Assembly (NCBI GenBank): GCA_905181965.1
Contig: CAJIZY010000005.1
Span: forward strand, 1 to 64,000
Direction of reading: 5' to 3'
Origin: Akkermansiaceae bacterium
GTDB lineage: Bacteria > Verrucomicrobiota > Verrucomicrobiia > Verrucomicrobiales > Akkermansiaceae
Length of the DNA stretch: 64,000 nt
Shown here: positions 1-9,218 of the stretch, one piece after another
How positions within the stretch are numbered: position 1 is the first letter of the stretch
Layout: each line of letters opens with the position of its first letter
The notes under the pieces: generated by a model
Seen by the model: the letters and a program-made list of their open reading frames with translations, nothing else
Database searches by the model: none
Told to the model about the DNA's origin: nothing
Position numbers and translations under genes: made by a program

Positions 1-2252
1 GAGCGGAAGGCAACGAAATTGCGTTGAAAGCATCCTTCACGGCAGCGGGCAAGGTGAGGCGCCGTATTCTCCTGTAGAATACGAGCAATCCATCGCCGAG
101 GCTCCAAAATCGTATTATTCCGGACCATCGCTCCATCCACCCCAACGAATGCAAGTGGGGCAAGAGATCCTTCGAACAAGCAATCCTCAACCTGAAGATT
201 AAAAGCCTCTGCTCTAGAATCATTGGGGCGGAAGTAGTCGGCTCCAGTGCTCCCTCCCAAGTTAATGGCGCGGCCACCAGCATCTTTAAACCGACAACGA
301 CGAATACTAACACCGCGGCTCCCACCTTTAACTTGAACCCCATTAGCACCCTTGCTGTCTACATCATGTTCAAAAAAGCAGCGAGAAATAAGCCCATTAT
401 GACAGCCTACTATATCAATACCTGAGCCCCCCTTACCCCAACGTTCAATTCGACAACTTTCGACCCGAAAATCTTGGAGACCAGAAAGTTTAATGCCATC
501 GCAATTACCCCGACCCCTATGATCCCTTACCGTCAAGCGGCTCAACGTGATATGGTGGGCTGGCAAATTAGTCGCGCCGCCATCATCAATATTAATACCA
601 TTAGTTTCGATATTACTAACGATAAGATTCCGCAGGGTCAGATAATGAGGAGCAATAAAGTGGAGGCCCGATCTCCCACTCACAAAAACTGGTGGATTAT
701 TATGGTCAGCACCTGCAATTGTAATCGGCTGCGCTTGAGTTCCCCGTAAATTCCGAGCGGTCAAATCTCCTTGATAATTTCCGGGCGCGAGCAAGATGGT
801 AGTGCCCGGTTGGGCCGCCCGAATCGCGCTTTCAAGCTCTTCGCGATTAGCAACGCGAACGGCTGGGATATCCTGCTCCCGCCACCCCTCGATCTGGTTA
901 TCGTCAGTCATGACAACGTGTGACCCTGCCAAGGCCCACACTGCGAATTGCGGCGGACCACCTTGGCGGGGAGCCGGGCAGTGGAATTGGTTGTCACCGA
1001 CCAAGATTTCTCCTTGGCAACGAATAGCAGCCACTCCACTTCCCGTTAGGGTATTACCAAGAAAATCAGCCCTCGCCCCTTTAAAAACCATGACCAAAGG
1101 AGGCAAGCCGCCCTTGCGCCGAATCCGGTTGTCTTCGATACGTGCTGTCCATCCAGCTTGAATCCCGATGCCAACCAACTTTTTAGCAGTAATATCATTC
1201 TTAAGGATTAGAGCTTCTCCAGAAGCGCAAGCCTCTAGCCCAATCGCAGCCGCCTCGTTGTCATAAAGCTTGTTTGCGACAATGGTTGGACGAGCATCAC
1301 TCATCGCACCTATTCCAGCGAGTCTGTTCCGGTAGCAGTCATTTTCAAAGATCACTGGAGCGGCTTGGTCACGACAGCCAATACCGGCCATACCATTATC
1401 GTAACAATGATTCCTGAAGAGTCGGGGTTCGGTTCCTGACATCCTCACACCGATACCCGCGCGGCGATTTTGGTAGCAACGATTGTCGTAGACGTCGGGG
1501 CTCGCACCTTCGCGGATCCCGATGCCGGCGCGAACATTTTGGTAGCAATGGTTCTTAAAAATTCTAGGCGACGCATTACGGCACCCAATCCCAGCCCGAA
1601 GATTGTTCCAACAGTGATTACCAGAAACTTGCACCTGAGCTTTATTAGCAATCCCAATCCCCCCACCCATGTTTCGGTAGACAAAATTATTTTGAATGAT
1701 CGCCTCACTGGGCCCAACAATTCCTATTCCGGGAGCGCCATTTCCGAAGACAATACAATTACGAATCATCGCAGTAACTCCGCTAATCGAAAGCGCTGGG
1801 TGATTTCTCTCTATTCCGACGGTTCCTTCATCATCAGCAAGATTTTCGCCTCGTTCCTCGTGGTGCCGGTCAAATTCAGACTGGTTGAATTTCCCAGCTC
1901 CCGTGATTGCGAGACCGTTGAGGACGGAACCTTCAAGCAAGGTAATTACCGGCGCCTTACCAGTCCCGTCGATCACAGTGGCCTCTGCCCGGGCCAGTCC
2001 GATTTCTCCACCTTCAGAATTCCCTCTGCTTTGAAGGGTAACCCCGGCTGGAATCGTCAATTGAGTCCGATACCTACCTGGCTCAAGCAGAACAATGTCA
2101 CCTGGTTTAGCCGAATCAAGCGCGGCCTGCAGATTATGATACTTCCCGGGAGCCACGATCTCTGAACTGATCAAAGGAAGGGTGAGAAGGACAAGCAGGG
2201 TTAATGGAGACAAAAAAGCAAAAGAAAGTATTGGACCTAGATTATTTCTCAT
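1..2252 (-). CDS. Secreted right-handed parallel beta-helix protein (3' end outside window)
   Basis: One uninterrupted minus-strand frame of 750 codons runs from the ATG at 2252 to the left edge without a stop, so the C-terminus is missing. The first 30 residues form a hydrophobic signal peptide. Two beta-helix modules follow. The first opens near residue 36 with a pectate-lyase-like start (QAALDSAKPGDIVLLEPGRY) and contains six tandem turns of 22-24 residues between residues 212 and 349. The second opens near residue 464 (ELESAIRAAQPGTTILLAPG). Such folds (NosD, pectate lyase, Beta_helix families) usually bind or cleave polysaccharides outside the cell. I cannot identify a catalytic site, so substrate and activity are unknown. 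No clear ribosome binding site precedes the ATG. The next gene upstream is the channel gene at 2390, on the same strand. Confidence 0.85.
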   Translation of the reverse strand, partial: MRNNLGPILSFAFLSPLTLLVLLTLPLISSEIVAPGKYHNLQAALDSAKPGDIVLLEPGRYRTQLTIPAGVTLQSRGNSEGGEIGLARAEATVIDGTGKAPVITLLEGSVLNGLAITGAGKFNQSEFDRHHEERGENLADDEGTVGIERNHPALSISGVTAMIRNCIVFGNGAPGIGIVGPSEAIIQNNFVYRNMGGGIGIANKAQVQVSGNHCWNNLRAGIGCRNASPRIFKNHCYQNVRAGIGIREGASPDVYDNRCYQNRRAGIGVRMSGTEPRLFRNHCYDNGMAGIGCRDQAAPVIFENDCYRNRLAGIGAMSDARPTIVANKLYDNEAAAIGLEACASGEALILKNDITAKKLVGIGIQAGWTARIEDNRIRRKGGLPPLVMVFKGARADFLGNTLTGSGVAAIRCQGEILVGDNQFHCPAPRQGGPPQFAVWALAGSHVVMTDDNQIEGWREQDIPAVRVANREELESAIRAAQPGTTILLAPGNYQGDLTARNLRGTQAQPITIAGADHNNPPVFVSGRSGLHFIAPHYLTLRNLIVSNIETNGINIDDGGATNLPAHHITLSRLTVRDHRGRGNCDGIKLSGLQDFRVESCRIERWGKGGSGIDIVGCHNGLISRCFFEHDVDSKGANGVQVKGGSRGVSIRRCRFKDAGGRAINLGGSTGADYFRPNDSRAEAFNLQVEDCLFEGSLAPLAFVGVDGAMVRNNTILEPRRWIARILQENTAPHLARCREGCFQRNFVAFR
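1206..1619 (-). repeat. Six tandem 23-residue beta-helix turns within the preceding CDS
   Basis: Translated on the minus strand, residues 212-349 of the beta-helix protein show units starting NHCWNN, NHCYQN, NRCYQN, NHCYDN, NDCYRN and NKLYDN. Each is followed after two residues by A-G-I-G or A-A-I-G. The unit lengths are 22, 23, 24, 23 and 23 residues. At DNA level the copies have diverged, so this is a protein repeat and not a recent DNA duplication. The aligned Asn and Cys positions suggest ladders inside a coil (inference). Confidence 0.8.
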
Positions 2253-2389
2253 GAGGCTTAGATCATTTTCAATGTAATTTACCCCACGAAAGACGAAGTA
2301 AAGTTTAAATGGATGAGGCTAGTCCGCTTTCAACTTAAAAGCAAAGCTACCTGCATGCATTCCCCAATCGTGATCTAAAAATCAAACCA

Positions 2390-3559
2390 TTAGATCGGAT
2401 TGGGCATTTGAATGCCTTTAAAATCGTGCCCAGTCGGTTCTTGGAAGACATTGAGTTCAAATTCTGGAGCAATCGCGAAGAGATGGTCAAAGATGTCAGC
2501 TTGAATAGTTTCATAGCCAGCCCACTCTTTGACGGAGCTAAAGCAATAAATTTCTATAGGAATACCACGCCCTTCAGTTGCCAGCTGCCGGACAATAAGG
2601 GTCATCTCCTGATTAATGTTTGGGTGTGCTTTTAAATAGCACTCAATATAAGCGCGAAAAATCCCCAGATTGGTGAGACGCCTGCCATTGACTTGATTAC
2701 TCAGGCTGCCTTCTCTGAGCTTTGAATTAGATTTTTCTATCTCTTCCTCCTTAGAGTCGAGGTACTGTGCGAGATGTCCGATCTCGCGAAGCTTCTTGAG
2801 TATTTTTTCGTCACAAAATTTGATATAGCTAGTATCAATAAACAAGCTACGCTTAATACGTCGACCAGTGCTCTCTGACATACCCCGCCAATTTTTAAAG
2901 GAACTACTAATCAAGGCATAAGTTGGAATAGTGGTGATCGTTTCATCCCAGTTACGGACCTTAACGGTGGTGAGGCCGATAAGTTCGACACTACCGTCTG
3001 CTTGATAACTAGTCATTTCTAGCCAATCGCCTTGCGAGAGCATCCGATTAGAGGCGAGTTGGATGCCTGCGATGAATCCAAGGATAACATCTTTGAAAAC
3101 GAGCATCAGAACCGAAGCAAAAACTCCAAGTCCACCGAGAAGAACGACGGGGGATTTGCCAAGGATAATAGCCAGAGAAAGGATGATAGCGATTAAGGCC
3201 GCGAGGAGTTTCGCAACTTGGGCAAAAGTAGTAAGATTAATTCTACCTCCCGAGGGAGATTTTTCATAAATTGCTTGGGTGGCATTGATGACTGAATCAA
3301 AGATGAGATAGCAAGAAATGATGATATAGAGTGATGACGCTCCCCGCAAAATGTTGGCAAGGGAGGGTTCCGATTTGAAGAGCCCTGGAACCAAAAGAAA
3401 AATGAAGATACCGGGGAGGAGATGAGTGAGCCATCTAAAGACGCCATGACCCACCAATTCATTATCCCAAATAATATCAGTTTTGCCAACGTAGTGAGCG
3501 ACCCCACGAAGAATCAAGGGCCGAAAAACAAAATAGATGATTGCTGCTAGCGCAAGCAT
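2390..3559 (-). CDS. Mechanosensitive ion channel, MscS superfamily, YbdG-like
   Basis: Inner-membrane channel that opens under membrane tension and protects against osmotic shock. Similarity to E. coli YbdG is strong along the length: the pore-lining helix region with LLGGLGVFASVLMLVFKD, the MscS beta domain with GDWLEM, then VRNWDETITTIPTYALIS, FKNWRGMSESTGRRIKRS and a C-terminal EIYCFSS and QADIFDHLFAI region. Membrane helices lie near residues 1-14, 45-60, 75-95, 112-132 and 138-165. The start is doubtful. The first ATG (3559) falls inside a hydrophobic helix, while the same frame continues upstream to a stop at 3701-3703 and encodes residues resembling the YbdG N-terminus (FSEWLGRQSW, SLATLLLFVG), but holds no ATG, GTG or TTG. 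A one-base frame error or a non-standard start is likely. Confidence 0.85.
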   Translation of the reverse strand: MLALAAIIYFVFRPLILRGVAHYVGKTDIIWDNELVGHGVFRWLTHLLPGIFIFLLVPGLFKSEPSLANILRGASSLYIIISCYLIFDSVINATQAIYEKSPSGGRINLTTFAQVAKLLAALIAIILSLAIILGKSPVVLLGGLGVFASVLMLVFKDVILGFIAGIQLASNRMLSQGDWLEMTSYQADGSVELIGLTTVKVRNWDETITTIPTYALISSSFKNWRGMSESTGRRIKRSLFIDTSYIKFCDEKILKKLREIGHLAQYLDSKEEEIEKSNSKLREGSLSNQVNGRRLTNLGIFRAYIECYLKAHPNINQEMTLIVRQLATEGRGIPIEIYCFSSVKEWAGYETIQADIFDHLFAIAPEFELNVFQEPTGHDFKGIQMPNPI

Positions 3560-3863
3560 CCCGACAAAAAGAAGAAGTGTGGCAAGAGATTCAGGAACCC
3601 AACTCTGCCTGCCTAGCCATTCAGAAAAATCCTGAGCAACGTTCGATACTTTCGAATCAATCGCGGGTGGCTTGGTTTGCGAGCATTTGCGTTGGGAGCT
3701 TTAAAGCGGCAGAGGTTTCTGACATGGAAAGGAGAGGTAACACCGTTTGATTTTGACTCAAGGATTCGTTTGATTACCGATCCAAACGTCAAGAAAGGAT
3801 GAGAAACATGATCGAATGAGAGCTCAACAGAAAAATTCACACATCCTCAAAACCCGTAACCAT

Positions 3864-3896
3864 AAAAAGCGCCCGACCTTCTCAGGACGGGCGCTT
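3864..3896 (-). terminator. Rho-independent terminator after pnp
   Basis: A perfect 9-bp inverted repeat (AAGCGCCCG at 3867-3875, CGGGCGCTT at 3888-3896) has three further pairs inside the loop. Read on the minus strand it is followed by five T. It lies 25 bp beyond the pnp stop codon. Confidence 0.9.
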
Positions 3897-3920
3897 GGTT
3901 AATTTTTAATATCCTCTGGA

Positions 3921-6137
3921 CTAGCCAAAAGTCACAACTTCCTCCTCGCTGGGAGGAACTTCGTCGTCACCAGAAGGAACATCACCCGCAGGCGCAGATT
4001 CGCCGCCGCCGTTTCCTTCGCGGAGAGCGGCTTTGCGGGACATCTTCACGCGGCCTTTGTCATCGATCCCAATGCACTTGGCGGTGATGACATCGCCCTT
4101 CTTGCAGACATCTTCGACCTGATTCACACGACTTTCTTCAAGTTCGGAAATATGAACGAGTCCGTCCTTACCGGGGAGAACTTCCATGAAGGCTCCGAAG
4201 GTGGTGACGTTCATGACCTTACCAGTGTAGGTCTTCCCAATCTCAACTTCAGCAAACATCATGTCGATCATGTTCTTGGCTGCTTCGAGGCCTTCCTTCT
4301 TCGAAGCGTAGATGTGAACTGTGCCATCGTCTTCGATGTTCAGGTCAGCACCAGACTCCGCTTGGATCGCCTTGATGTTCTTACCGCCAGGCCCAATAAG
4401 CTCGCCGATACGATCTTGAGGAATCTTGACGGTCTCAATGCGTGGAGCGTGCTCGGAAAGCTCGCCAGGTCCGTTGATGGACTCAGCCATTTTCGCGAGA
4501 ACAGCACCACGACCTTCGATTGCGAGGTCGATCCCTTCTTCGAGAATGGAAAGAGGGATTCCAGGAAGCTTGAGGTCAAGTTGGTATCCGGTGACGCCTT
4601 CGCTGGTTCCACAGAGTTTGAAGTCCATGTCGCCGTAGAAGTCCTCAGAACCGATGATGTCGAGAATGACAACGTGCTTAGTCATATTTCCATCAGAGTC
4701 CTGCTCGGTCACAAGACCAGAGGAGATACCCGCAACAGGACGGATCATGGGGACACCAGCGTCAAGAAGGGCCATCGTGCCTGCACAAACAGTCGCCATT
4801 GAGGTCGAACCATTAGACTCCATCACCTCGGAAGAGATACGCATGGAGTAAGGAAAGTCTTCAGTGGAAGGAAGCATGGGAGCGATGGAACGCTCGGCCA
4901 AGGCACCATGACCAATCTCACGACGGTTCATGCCGCCAAAGCGACCGGTTTCGCCAACAGAGAATGGCGGGAAGTTGTAGTGAAGGAAGAAGTTCTTGGA
5001 ATCTTCACCACCGGCATAGTTGTCGACGTAAAGTTTCTCATCGGCAGGTGCGAGGGTGCAAATCCCAAGAGCCTGGGTCTCACCACGGGAGAAGATTGCA
5101 GAACCGTGCACGCGAGGCAGGGTGCCAATTTCTCCATAAAGGGTACGGAGATCGCGAAGCTTGCGACCGTCAGCGCGGACTCCTTTTTCCATGATGGAAA
5201 CACGGAAGGCTTTTTTCTGAATGTATTCAAAGACCTGCTCGATTTCGAACTCAGTGGTCTCGGGGAACTTTTCTTTAATCGCAGCTTCAACTTCGTCGCG
5301 AAGAGCGCCCACTTTTTTACCACGCTCTACTTTAGAAGCAGCATAGATAGCGTCCTCAATCCGGTCGCCAGCGACAGCATATCCGATTTCAAGGAGATCT
5401 TCCTTGGCAACGGTCACAGTGTAGTCGCGCTTCTCTTTACCGGCCATCTTCACGAGCTCTTCCTGAGCTTCGACGATCTTGGTAACGGCTTCCTGAGCAA
5501 AATAGAGGGACTTTTTGAACTCAGCGTCGGGGATCTCATCTGCAGCACCTTCGATCATGATAACGTCGGTCTTGTTCCCCACATAAATGAGGTCGAGATC
5601 AGAGTCTTCGCGTTGTTCAAAGGTCGGGTTAATGACGAATTCACCGTCGATGCGTCCCACGCGAACGGCACCAATAGGGCCGGCAAAGGGAATGTCGGAA
5701 ATTGCAAGGGCAGCCGAGGCTCCGTTCATGGCGAGAACGTCGGCATCATTTTCCTGATCAGCACTCAGAAGGAGAGCGATGATCTGGGTGTCGTAGAGAT
5801 AACCCTTCGGGAAGAGCGGACGCAACGGGCGGTCCGTCATACGGCAGGTCAGGATCTCTTTTTCGGTCGGACGACCTTCGCGCTTGAAGTAGCCACCGGG
5901 GAATTTACCACCTGCGGAGGCGCGTTCTTTATATTCCACCGAAAGGGGGAACCAAGTCTGGCCCTCGCGAATTTTTGTTTGTGAAACAGCCGAAACCATC
6001 ACGATGGTCTCTCCCATCTGAACGGTGACTGCTCCGTCGGCCAACTTGGCCAATTTTCCGGTCTCGATGACCAGAGGACTCGGCCCAACATTGGCCGTTA
6101 CATTTTGTATACTCATTGTCTTTGTTTTTTGAATCAC
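3921..6137 (-). CDS. pnp: Polynucleotide phosphorylase
   Basis: Phosphorolytic 3'-5' exoribonuclease of mRNA turnover, normally a cytoplasmic homotrimer. The 738 residues show the expected order: first RNase PH domain (about 20-150), helical linker domain (155-245), second RNase PH domain (about 320-540, with [20 protein letters not shown]), a KH domain (about 560-620, with [12 protein letters not shown]) and an S1 domain (about 635-705, with [13 protein letters not shown]). The acidic Gly/Ser-rich tail is usual. I chose the GTG at 6137 because GGGAGGG lies about 7 bases upstream. An ATG 21 bases further in has no comparable site. rpsO lies directly upstream, the arrangement common in many bacteria. 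In E. coli both genes are regulated after transcription, but no such element could be verified here. Confidence 0.97.
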   Translation of the reverse strand: MIQKTKTMSIQNVTANVGPSPLVIETGKLAKLADGAVTVQMGETIVMVSAVSQTKIREGQTWFPLSVEYKERASAGGKFPGGYFKREGRPTEKEILTCRMTDRPLRPLFPKGYLYDTQIIALLLSADQENDADVLAMNGASAALAISDIPFAGPIGAVRVGRIDGEFVINPTFEQREDSDLDLIYVGNKTDVIMIEGAADEIPDAEFKKSLYFAQEAVTKIVEAQEELVKMAGKEKRDYTVTVAKEDLLEIGYAVAGDRIEDAIYAASKVERGKKVGALRDEVEAAIKEKFPETTEFEIEQVFEYIQKKAFRVSIMEKGVRADGRKLRDLRTLYGEIGTLPRVHGSAIFSRGETQALGICTLAPADEKLYVDNYAGGEDSKNFFLHYNFPPFSVGETGRFGGMNRREIGHGALAERSIAPMLPSTEDFPYSMRISSEVMESNGSTSMATVCAGTMALLDAGVPMIRPVAGISSGLVTEQDSDGNMTKHVVILDIIGSEDFYGDMDFKLCGTSEGVTGYQLDLKLPGIPLSILEEGIDLAIEGRGAVLAKMAESINGPGELSEHAPRIETVKIPQDRIGELIGPGGKNIKAIQAESGADLNIEDDGTVHIYASKKEGLEAAKNMIDMMFAEVEIGKTYTGKVMNVTTFGAFMEVLPGKDGLVHISELEESRVNQVEDVCKKGDVITAKCIGIDDKGRVKMSRKAALREGNGGGESAPAGDVPSGDDEVPPSEEEVVTFG

Positions 6138-6258
6138 GTCGGGACCCTCCCGTGCGATTTTTTGGTTAGATACGGAGTGGTTTTCCCGGTCTTAATTTTG
6201 GGTGGGAACCCCGCTCCGCTGAAGGCGCCGCTATCAAATCGCGACTGCTCTCGAAAGC

Positions 6259-6292
6259 AAAAGGGCCACAGCGAACATCACCGTGGCCTTTT
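6259..6292 (-). terminator. Terminator or attenuator between rpsO and pnp
   Basis: On the minus strand a GC-rich hairpin (GGCCACGG paired with CTGTGGCC, extended by AAAA/TTTT) follows the rpsO stop by about 10 bp. The T-rich 3' arm makes it look like a Rho-independent terminator. pnp has its own leader of about 120 bp afterwards, so the two genes may be only partly co-transcribed. Confidence 0.75.
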
Positions 6293-6302
6293 GCAGATCA
6301 TT

Positions 6303-6593
6303 TTACTTGCGCAAGTCGAGTGCTTTCAACACCGACTCATAACGTTCGCCTGACTTATCCTTGAGGTAATCAAGGAGTTTGCGGCGGCGCGCCACAAGGC
6401 GGAGAAGTCCGCGTCGTGAGGCAAAATCTTTATTGTGCTCATTCATGTGCTCGGTCAAGTGCTTGATCCGCTGCGTCATGAGGGCAATTTGGAAGTCGGC
6501 GCTTCCGGTGTCATTGTCACTTTGCTTGAAGTCAGCAAGGTTGATTCCGTAATCGTTAGTCATTTTGGTGATAATCGGGATGAGTCGAGCCAC
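6303..6593 (-). CDS. rpsO: 30S ribosomal protein S15
   Basis: Primary 16S rRNA-binding protein of the small subunit. The conserved features are DNDTGSADFQIALMTQRIKHL, then the FASRRGLLRLVARRRKLLDYL core and a C-terminal ARG/LYS-rich end. The frame opens with GTG at 6593, giving 96 residues. An internal ATG at 6563 would give 86 residues, close to the usual 89, and is an equally plausible start because neither has a clear Shine-Dalgarno sequence. It is followed by a hairpin and then pnp. Confidence 0.95.
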   Translation of the reverse strand: MARLIPIITKMTNDYGINLADFKQSDNDTGSADFQIALMTQRIKHLTEHMNEHNKDFASRRGLLRLVARRRKLLDYLKDKSGERYESVLKALDLRK

Positions 6594-6681
6594 TTGATTG
6601 CAGCCAAACTGTCCTTCGACGCGCGGGGAATAAGTCAGGATTGGGAATAACTCAACCTTTTTCGGAGAAATTTGGCTCTGT

Positions 6682-7503
6682 TTACTCGACCACTACCTTG
6701 CTCGGATCCCAAGTCACCTTGGGATATTCCAGATTCATCCTGTCCATGGCATGAGTCACGATCTGAGCCACAGCGATGTCACGATACCATTTGTAGTCCG
6801 CCGGGATAATAAACCAAGGGGCTTGGTCGGTGCTCGTTCGCTCGAAAACATCTTCATATGCAACTTGGAAATCATCCCACTTCGCACGGTCCTTAAGGTC
6901 CTCAGGGAGAAACTTCCAGTGCTTCTCCGGCCGATCAAGCCGCGATTGCAAACGCCGTTTTTGCTCGTCTTTGGAAATATGCAGAAAGAACTTTAAAACC
7001 GTAGTGCCTTCATCGACGAGCATTTGCTCAAAATCCACAATATGCTTGTAGCGCTTCTGCCAAACCTCCTCGGGAGCAAGGTTCTTAACTCTCACTGCAA
7101 TAATATCTTCGTAGTGGCTTCGATTAAACACCGCAATCTCTCCCTTTGCCGGAACGACCTTGTGAACCCGCCATAAGAAATCATGCGACAACTCCCGGGT
7201 CGACGGAGCCTTGAACGGAGTCACCCAGACCCCCTGAGGATCGACACGCGAAAATAATTTCCTGACGCATCCGTCTTTGCCCCCGGTGTCCATAGCCTGC
7301 ATCACAATGAGCAACCTTTTCTTCCCCTCAGCATAAAGGACCCTTTGCTGGTTCGCCACCTTACTTCGGAGTTCTTGAAAAATCGGCAGCACTTCCTCCT
7401 TCGGACGACCAAGGATCCCCAAAGTTGTTGTGGTAATATCGTCCAATCTTACCTGTTTCCCAGGCTTCACGATGCACTTATTTGTGAATTCCTCACCAAG
7501 CAT
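6682..7503 (-). CDS. ppk2: Polyphosphate kinase 2 family protein (polyphosphate:nucleotide phosphotransferase)
   Basis: PPK2 enzymes transfer phosphate between inorganic polyphosphate and nucleotides, mostly making NDP or NTP from polyP. The Walker A loop (MDTGGKDGCVRKLF, about residue 70), the Walker B-like FNRSHYEDI and the lid-region arginines (RRLQSRLDRPEKHWKF) are all present. A single PPK2 domain of about 273 residues fits the short PPK2 classes. An AAGGA motif lies 10 bases before the ATG at 7503; a TTG at 7509 is an alternative start. It is divergent from the Ppx-like gene and ppk1, which suggests a shared polyphosphate function. The nucleotide preference cannot be read from the sequence. 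Confidence 0.93.
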   Translation of the reverse strand: MLGEEFTNKCIVKPGKQVRLDDITTTTLGILGRPKEEVLPIFQELRSKVANQQRVLYAEGKKRLLIVMQAMDTGGKDGCVRKLFSRVDPQGVWVTPFKAPSTRELSHDFLWRVHKVVPAKGEIAVFNRSHYEDIIAVRVKNLAPEEVWQKRYKHIVDFEQMLVDEGTTVLKFFLHISKDEQKRRLQSRLDRPEKHWKFLPEDLKDRAKWDDFQVAYEDVFERTSTDQAPWFIIPADYKWYRDIAVAQIVTHAMDRMNLEYPKVTWDPSKVVVE

Positions 7504-7637
7504 GCCCAATCAATCCTTGCACCCGCTGCTCATGCAAGAAAAAGGTCAGGAAATCGAAAATACCAACCCTTCCCGCAAACGTCACGATTTCACTATTGCC
7601 GAAGACCACTCCTTTCGAGTCTATTACTTTCGTCACT

Positions 7638-9173
7638 ATGCCCGAACCTTCCTCCGAAAAGCTCCGCGCCGCCGTCCACATCGGAGCCAGCCACGCTTCC
7701 ATGATCATCCTTCGTATTGGCGAGGATGGTTCCGAGGAACGGGCCGACTTCCTCGAAAAGAATATCCCACTGGGCCGCGACATCTTCGGCTACGGAAAAG
7801 TTCTCGCCTCTACGATCGAACAAGCCGTGAGTGTCATCCGCGGTTTTCAGGAATCCCTCGCCGAACTGGGCCTCGAGGATATCCCCGTGCGCGCTGTCAC
7901 TACCAACACACTTGATGAAGCCGCGAATGCTGAAGTCTTCCTCAATCGCCTCCACATCGCCTGCAAATGGCAATTTAAATCACTCGATGACGGCGAAATG
8001 ACCCGCCTCGTTTTCCTTAAGACCCGCCGTCGGCTCAAAGACACCCCATCCATGCAGAGCCGCAACACGATCGTTGCACACGTCGGCCCCGGCAACGCCC
8101 GCCTCATTCTTTCCAAAAGGGGCCGCATTGTCCGCTACCAATCTTATCGCCTAGGCACTCATCGTTGCTGGGAGCGCCTGCAATCCCCCGATCTAACTGG
8201 CGAACCCATCATTCGTCTCATACGCGAACAAATCTCCGGACTCATTGCCCAAATTCTCTACGACTTCGGTGAGGAAGATATCGAAGATCTGGTCATGATC
8301 GGTACAGAGATTCAAATGCTGGCTCCCTATCTTTCCAAACCGCACAAGACTAAATCGCGCTACCGCATCCTGCGACAACTCACCTCAGAAATTGCTTCCC
8401 TCACCGAGCCGGAGCGCGTGAAAAACTATAATCTCGATTACCAAACCGCCGGCACCGTTCTTCCTGCTCTCGTTATCAATGCCGCCATTGCCGAATCCTT
8501 CGGCCTCAAATCCCTTCGCGTCTCACGTTCCGATTACGAAGAAGGGCTTCTAACCGACCTCGCCCACCCTGACGCGGCCCACGAAGAGCTCAAATCTCAG
8601 CTACTCCACTCCTCAAAACTGACTGCCAAAAAATTCGGCTGCGACATGCGACATGCCCGCCATGTCGCCCACCTCAGCGGACGCCTTTTCGAAGAAACCC
8701 GCGACCTTCACGGCCTTAGCGACCACGACGCTCTCCTCCTAGAGGTCGCTGCCATTCTTCACGAAGTGGGAAATCACATCTCACCAAAATCCCACGAGCT
8801 CCATGGTCTCTATATTATCCACCACTCCGAAATTTTTGGCCTCAGCGATCCAGACCGGCTTCTGGTCGCTCTGATCACCCGCTACCATCGTAAGGCGGCC
8901 CCACAACTTTCGCACCTTCACTACGACAAGCTTGCTCAGGCCGATCGTATCCGGGTCGCCAAGCTTTCCTCCATATTGCGAGTCGCGGACGCCTTGGAGC
9001 GAACCCACTCCCAGCGAATCAAAGACTTTACGGTTTCTCTTAGCGAAGGCGAAGCCACCCTCAACCTTGAAGGTATTCTTGACGCTTCAGCCGAACGCCT
9101 TGCCCTCCCCTCCAAAGCGGATCTCTTCCAAAACCTCTTCGGCCTCAAACTGGTTCTCAACGAAAACGCGTAA
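7638..9173 (+). CDS. Ppx/GppA-family protein with C-terminal HD domain, degenerate active site
   Basis: The layout matches long exopolyphosphatases of the E. coli Ppx type (513 residues): two actin-like ATPase lobes (about residues 10-300) and an HD-like C-terminal domain (about 315-500) with ILHEVGNHIS and TRYHRKA. The usual catalytic motifs are altered. The first phosphate loop, normally D-x-G-S-N-S, reads VHIGASHAS. The second, normally D-I-G-G-G-S-T-E, reads VAHVGPGNAR. The E-E-A-R-L region reads DDGEMTRL. The protein may therefore be a poor phosphatase, a polyP sensor or a (p)ppGpp-binding regulator (inference). I chose the ATG at 7638 because the homology begins just after it; an in-frame start at 7596 would add 14 residues unlike the family. 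ppk1 follows 45 bp downstream, probably in the same operon. Confidence 0.85.
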   Translation: MPEPSSEKLRAAVHIGASHASMIILRIGEDGSEERADFLEKNIPLGRDIFGYGKVLASTIEQAVSVIRGFQESLAELGLEDIPVRAVTTNTLDEAANAEVFLNRLHIACKWQFKSLDDGEMTRLVFLKTRRRLKDTPSMQSRNTIVAHVGPGNARLILSKRGRIVRYQSYRLGTHRCWERLQSPDLTGEPIIRLIREQISGLIAQILYDFGEEDIEDLVMIGTEIQMLAPYLSKPHKTKSRYRILRQLTSEIASLTEPERVKNYNLDYQTAGTVLPALVINAAIAESFGLKSLRVSRSDYEEGLLTDLAHPDAAHEELKSQLLHSSKLTAKKFGCDMRHARHVAHLSGRLFEETRDLHGLSDHDALLLEVAAILHEVGNHISPKSHELHGLYIIHHSEIFGLSDPDRLLVALITRYHRKAAPQLSHLHYDKLAQADRIRVAKLSSILRVADALERTHSQRIKDFTVSLSEGEATLNLEGILDASAERLALPSKADLFQNLFGLKLVLNENA

Positions 9174-9218
9174 GCCTACTCTCAACTTTTAATCTCTCCT
9201 GCCCAGCTCTCGAATCTC

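Noticed and set aside
1470..2165. A 231-codon plus-strand frame opposite the beta-helix gene
   Set aside because: The minus-strand frame is longer, has a signal peptide and regular repeats. The plus frame resembles nothing.
4908..5984. A long open frame of 358 codons on the plus strand opposite pnp
   Set aside because: It lies wholly antisense to the highly conserved pnp, has no recognisable motif and follows pnp codon bias in the complementary frame.
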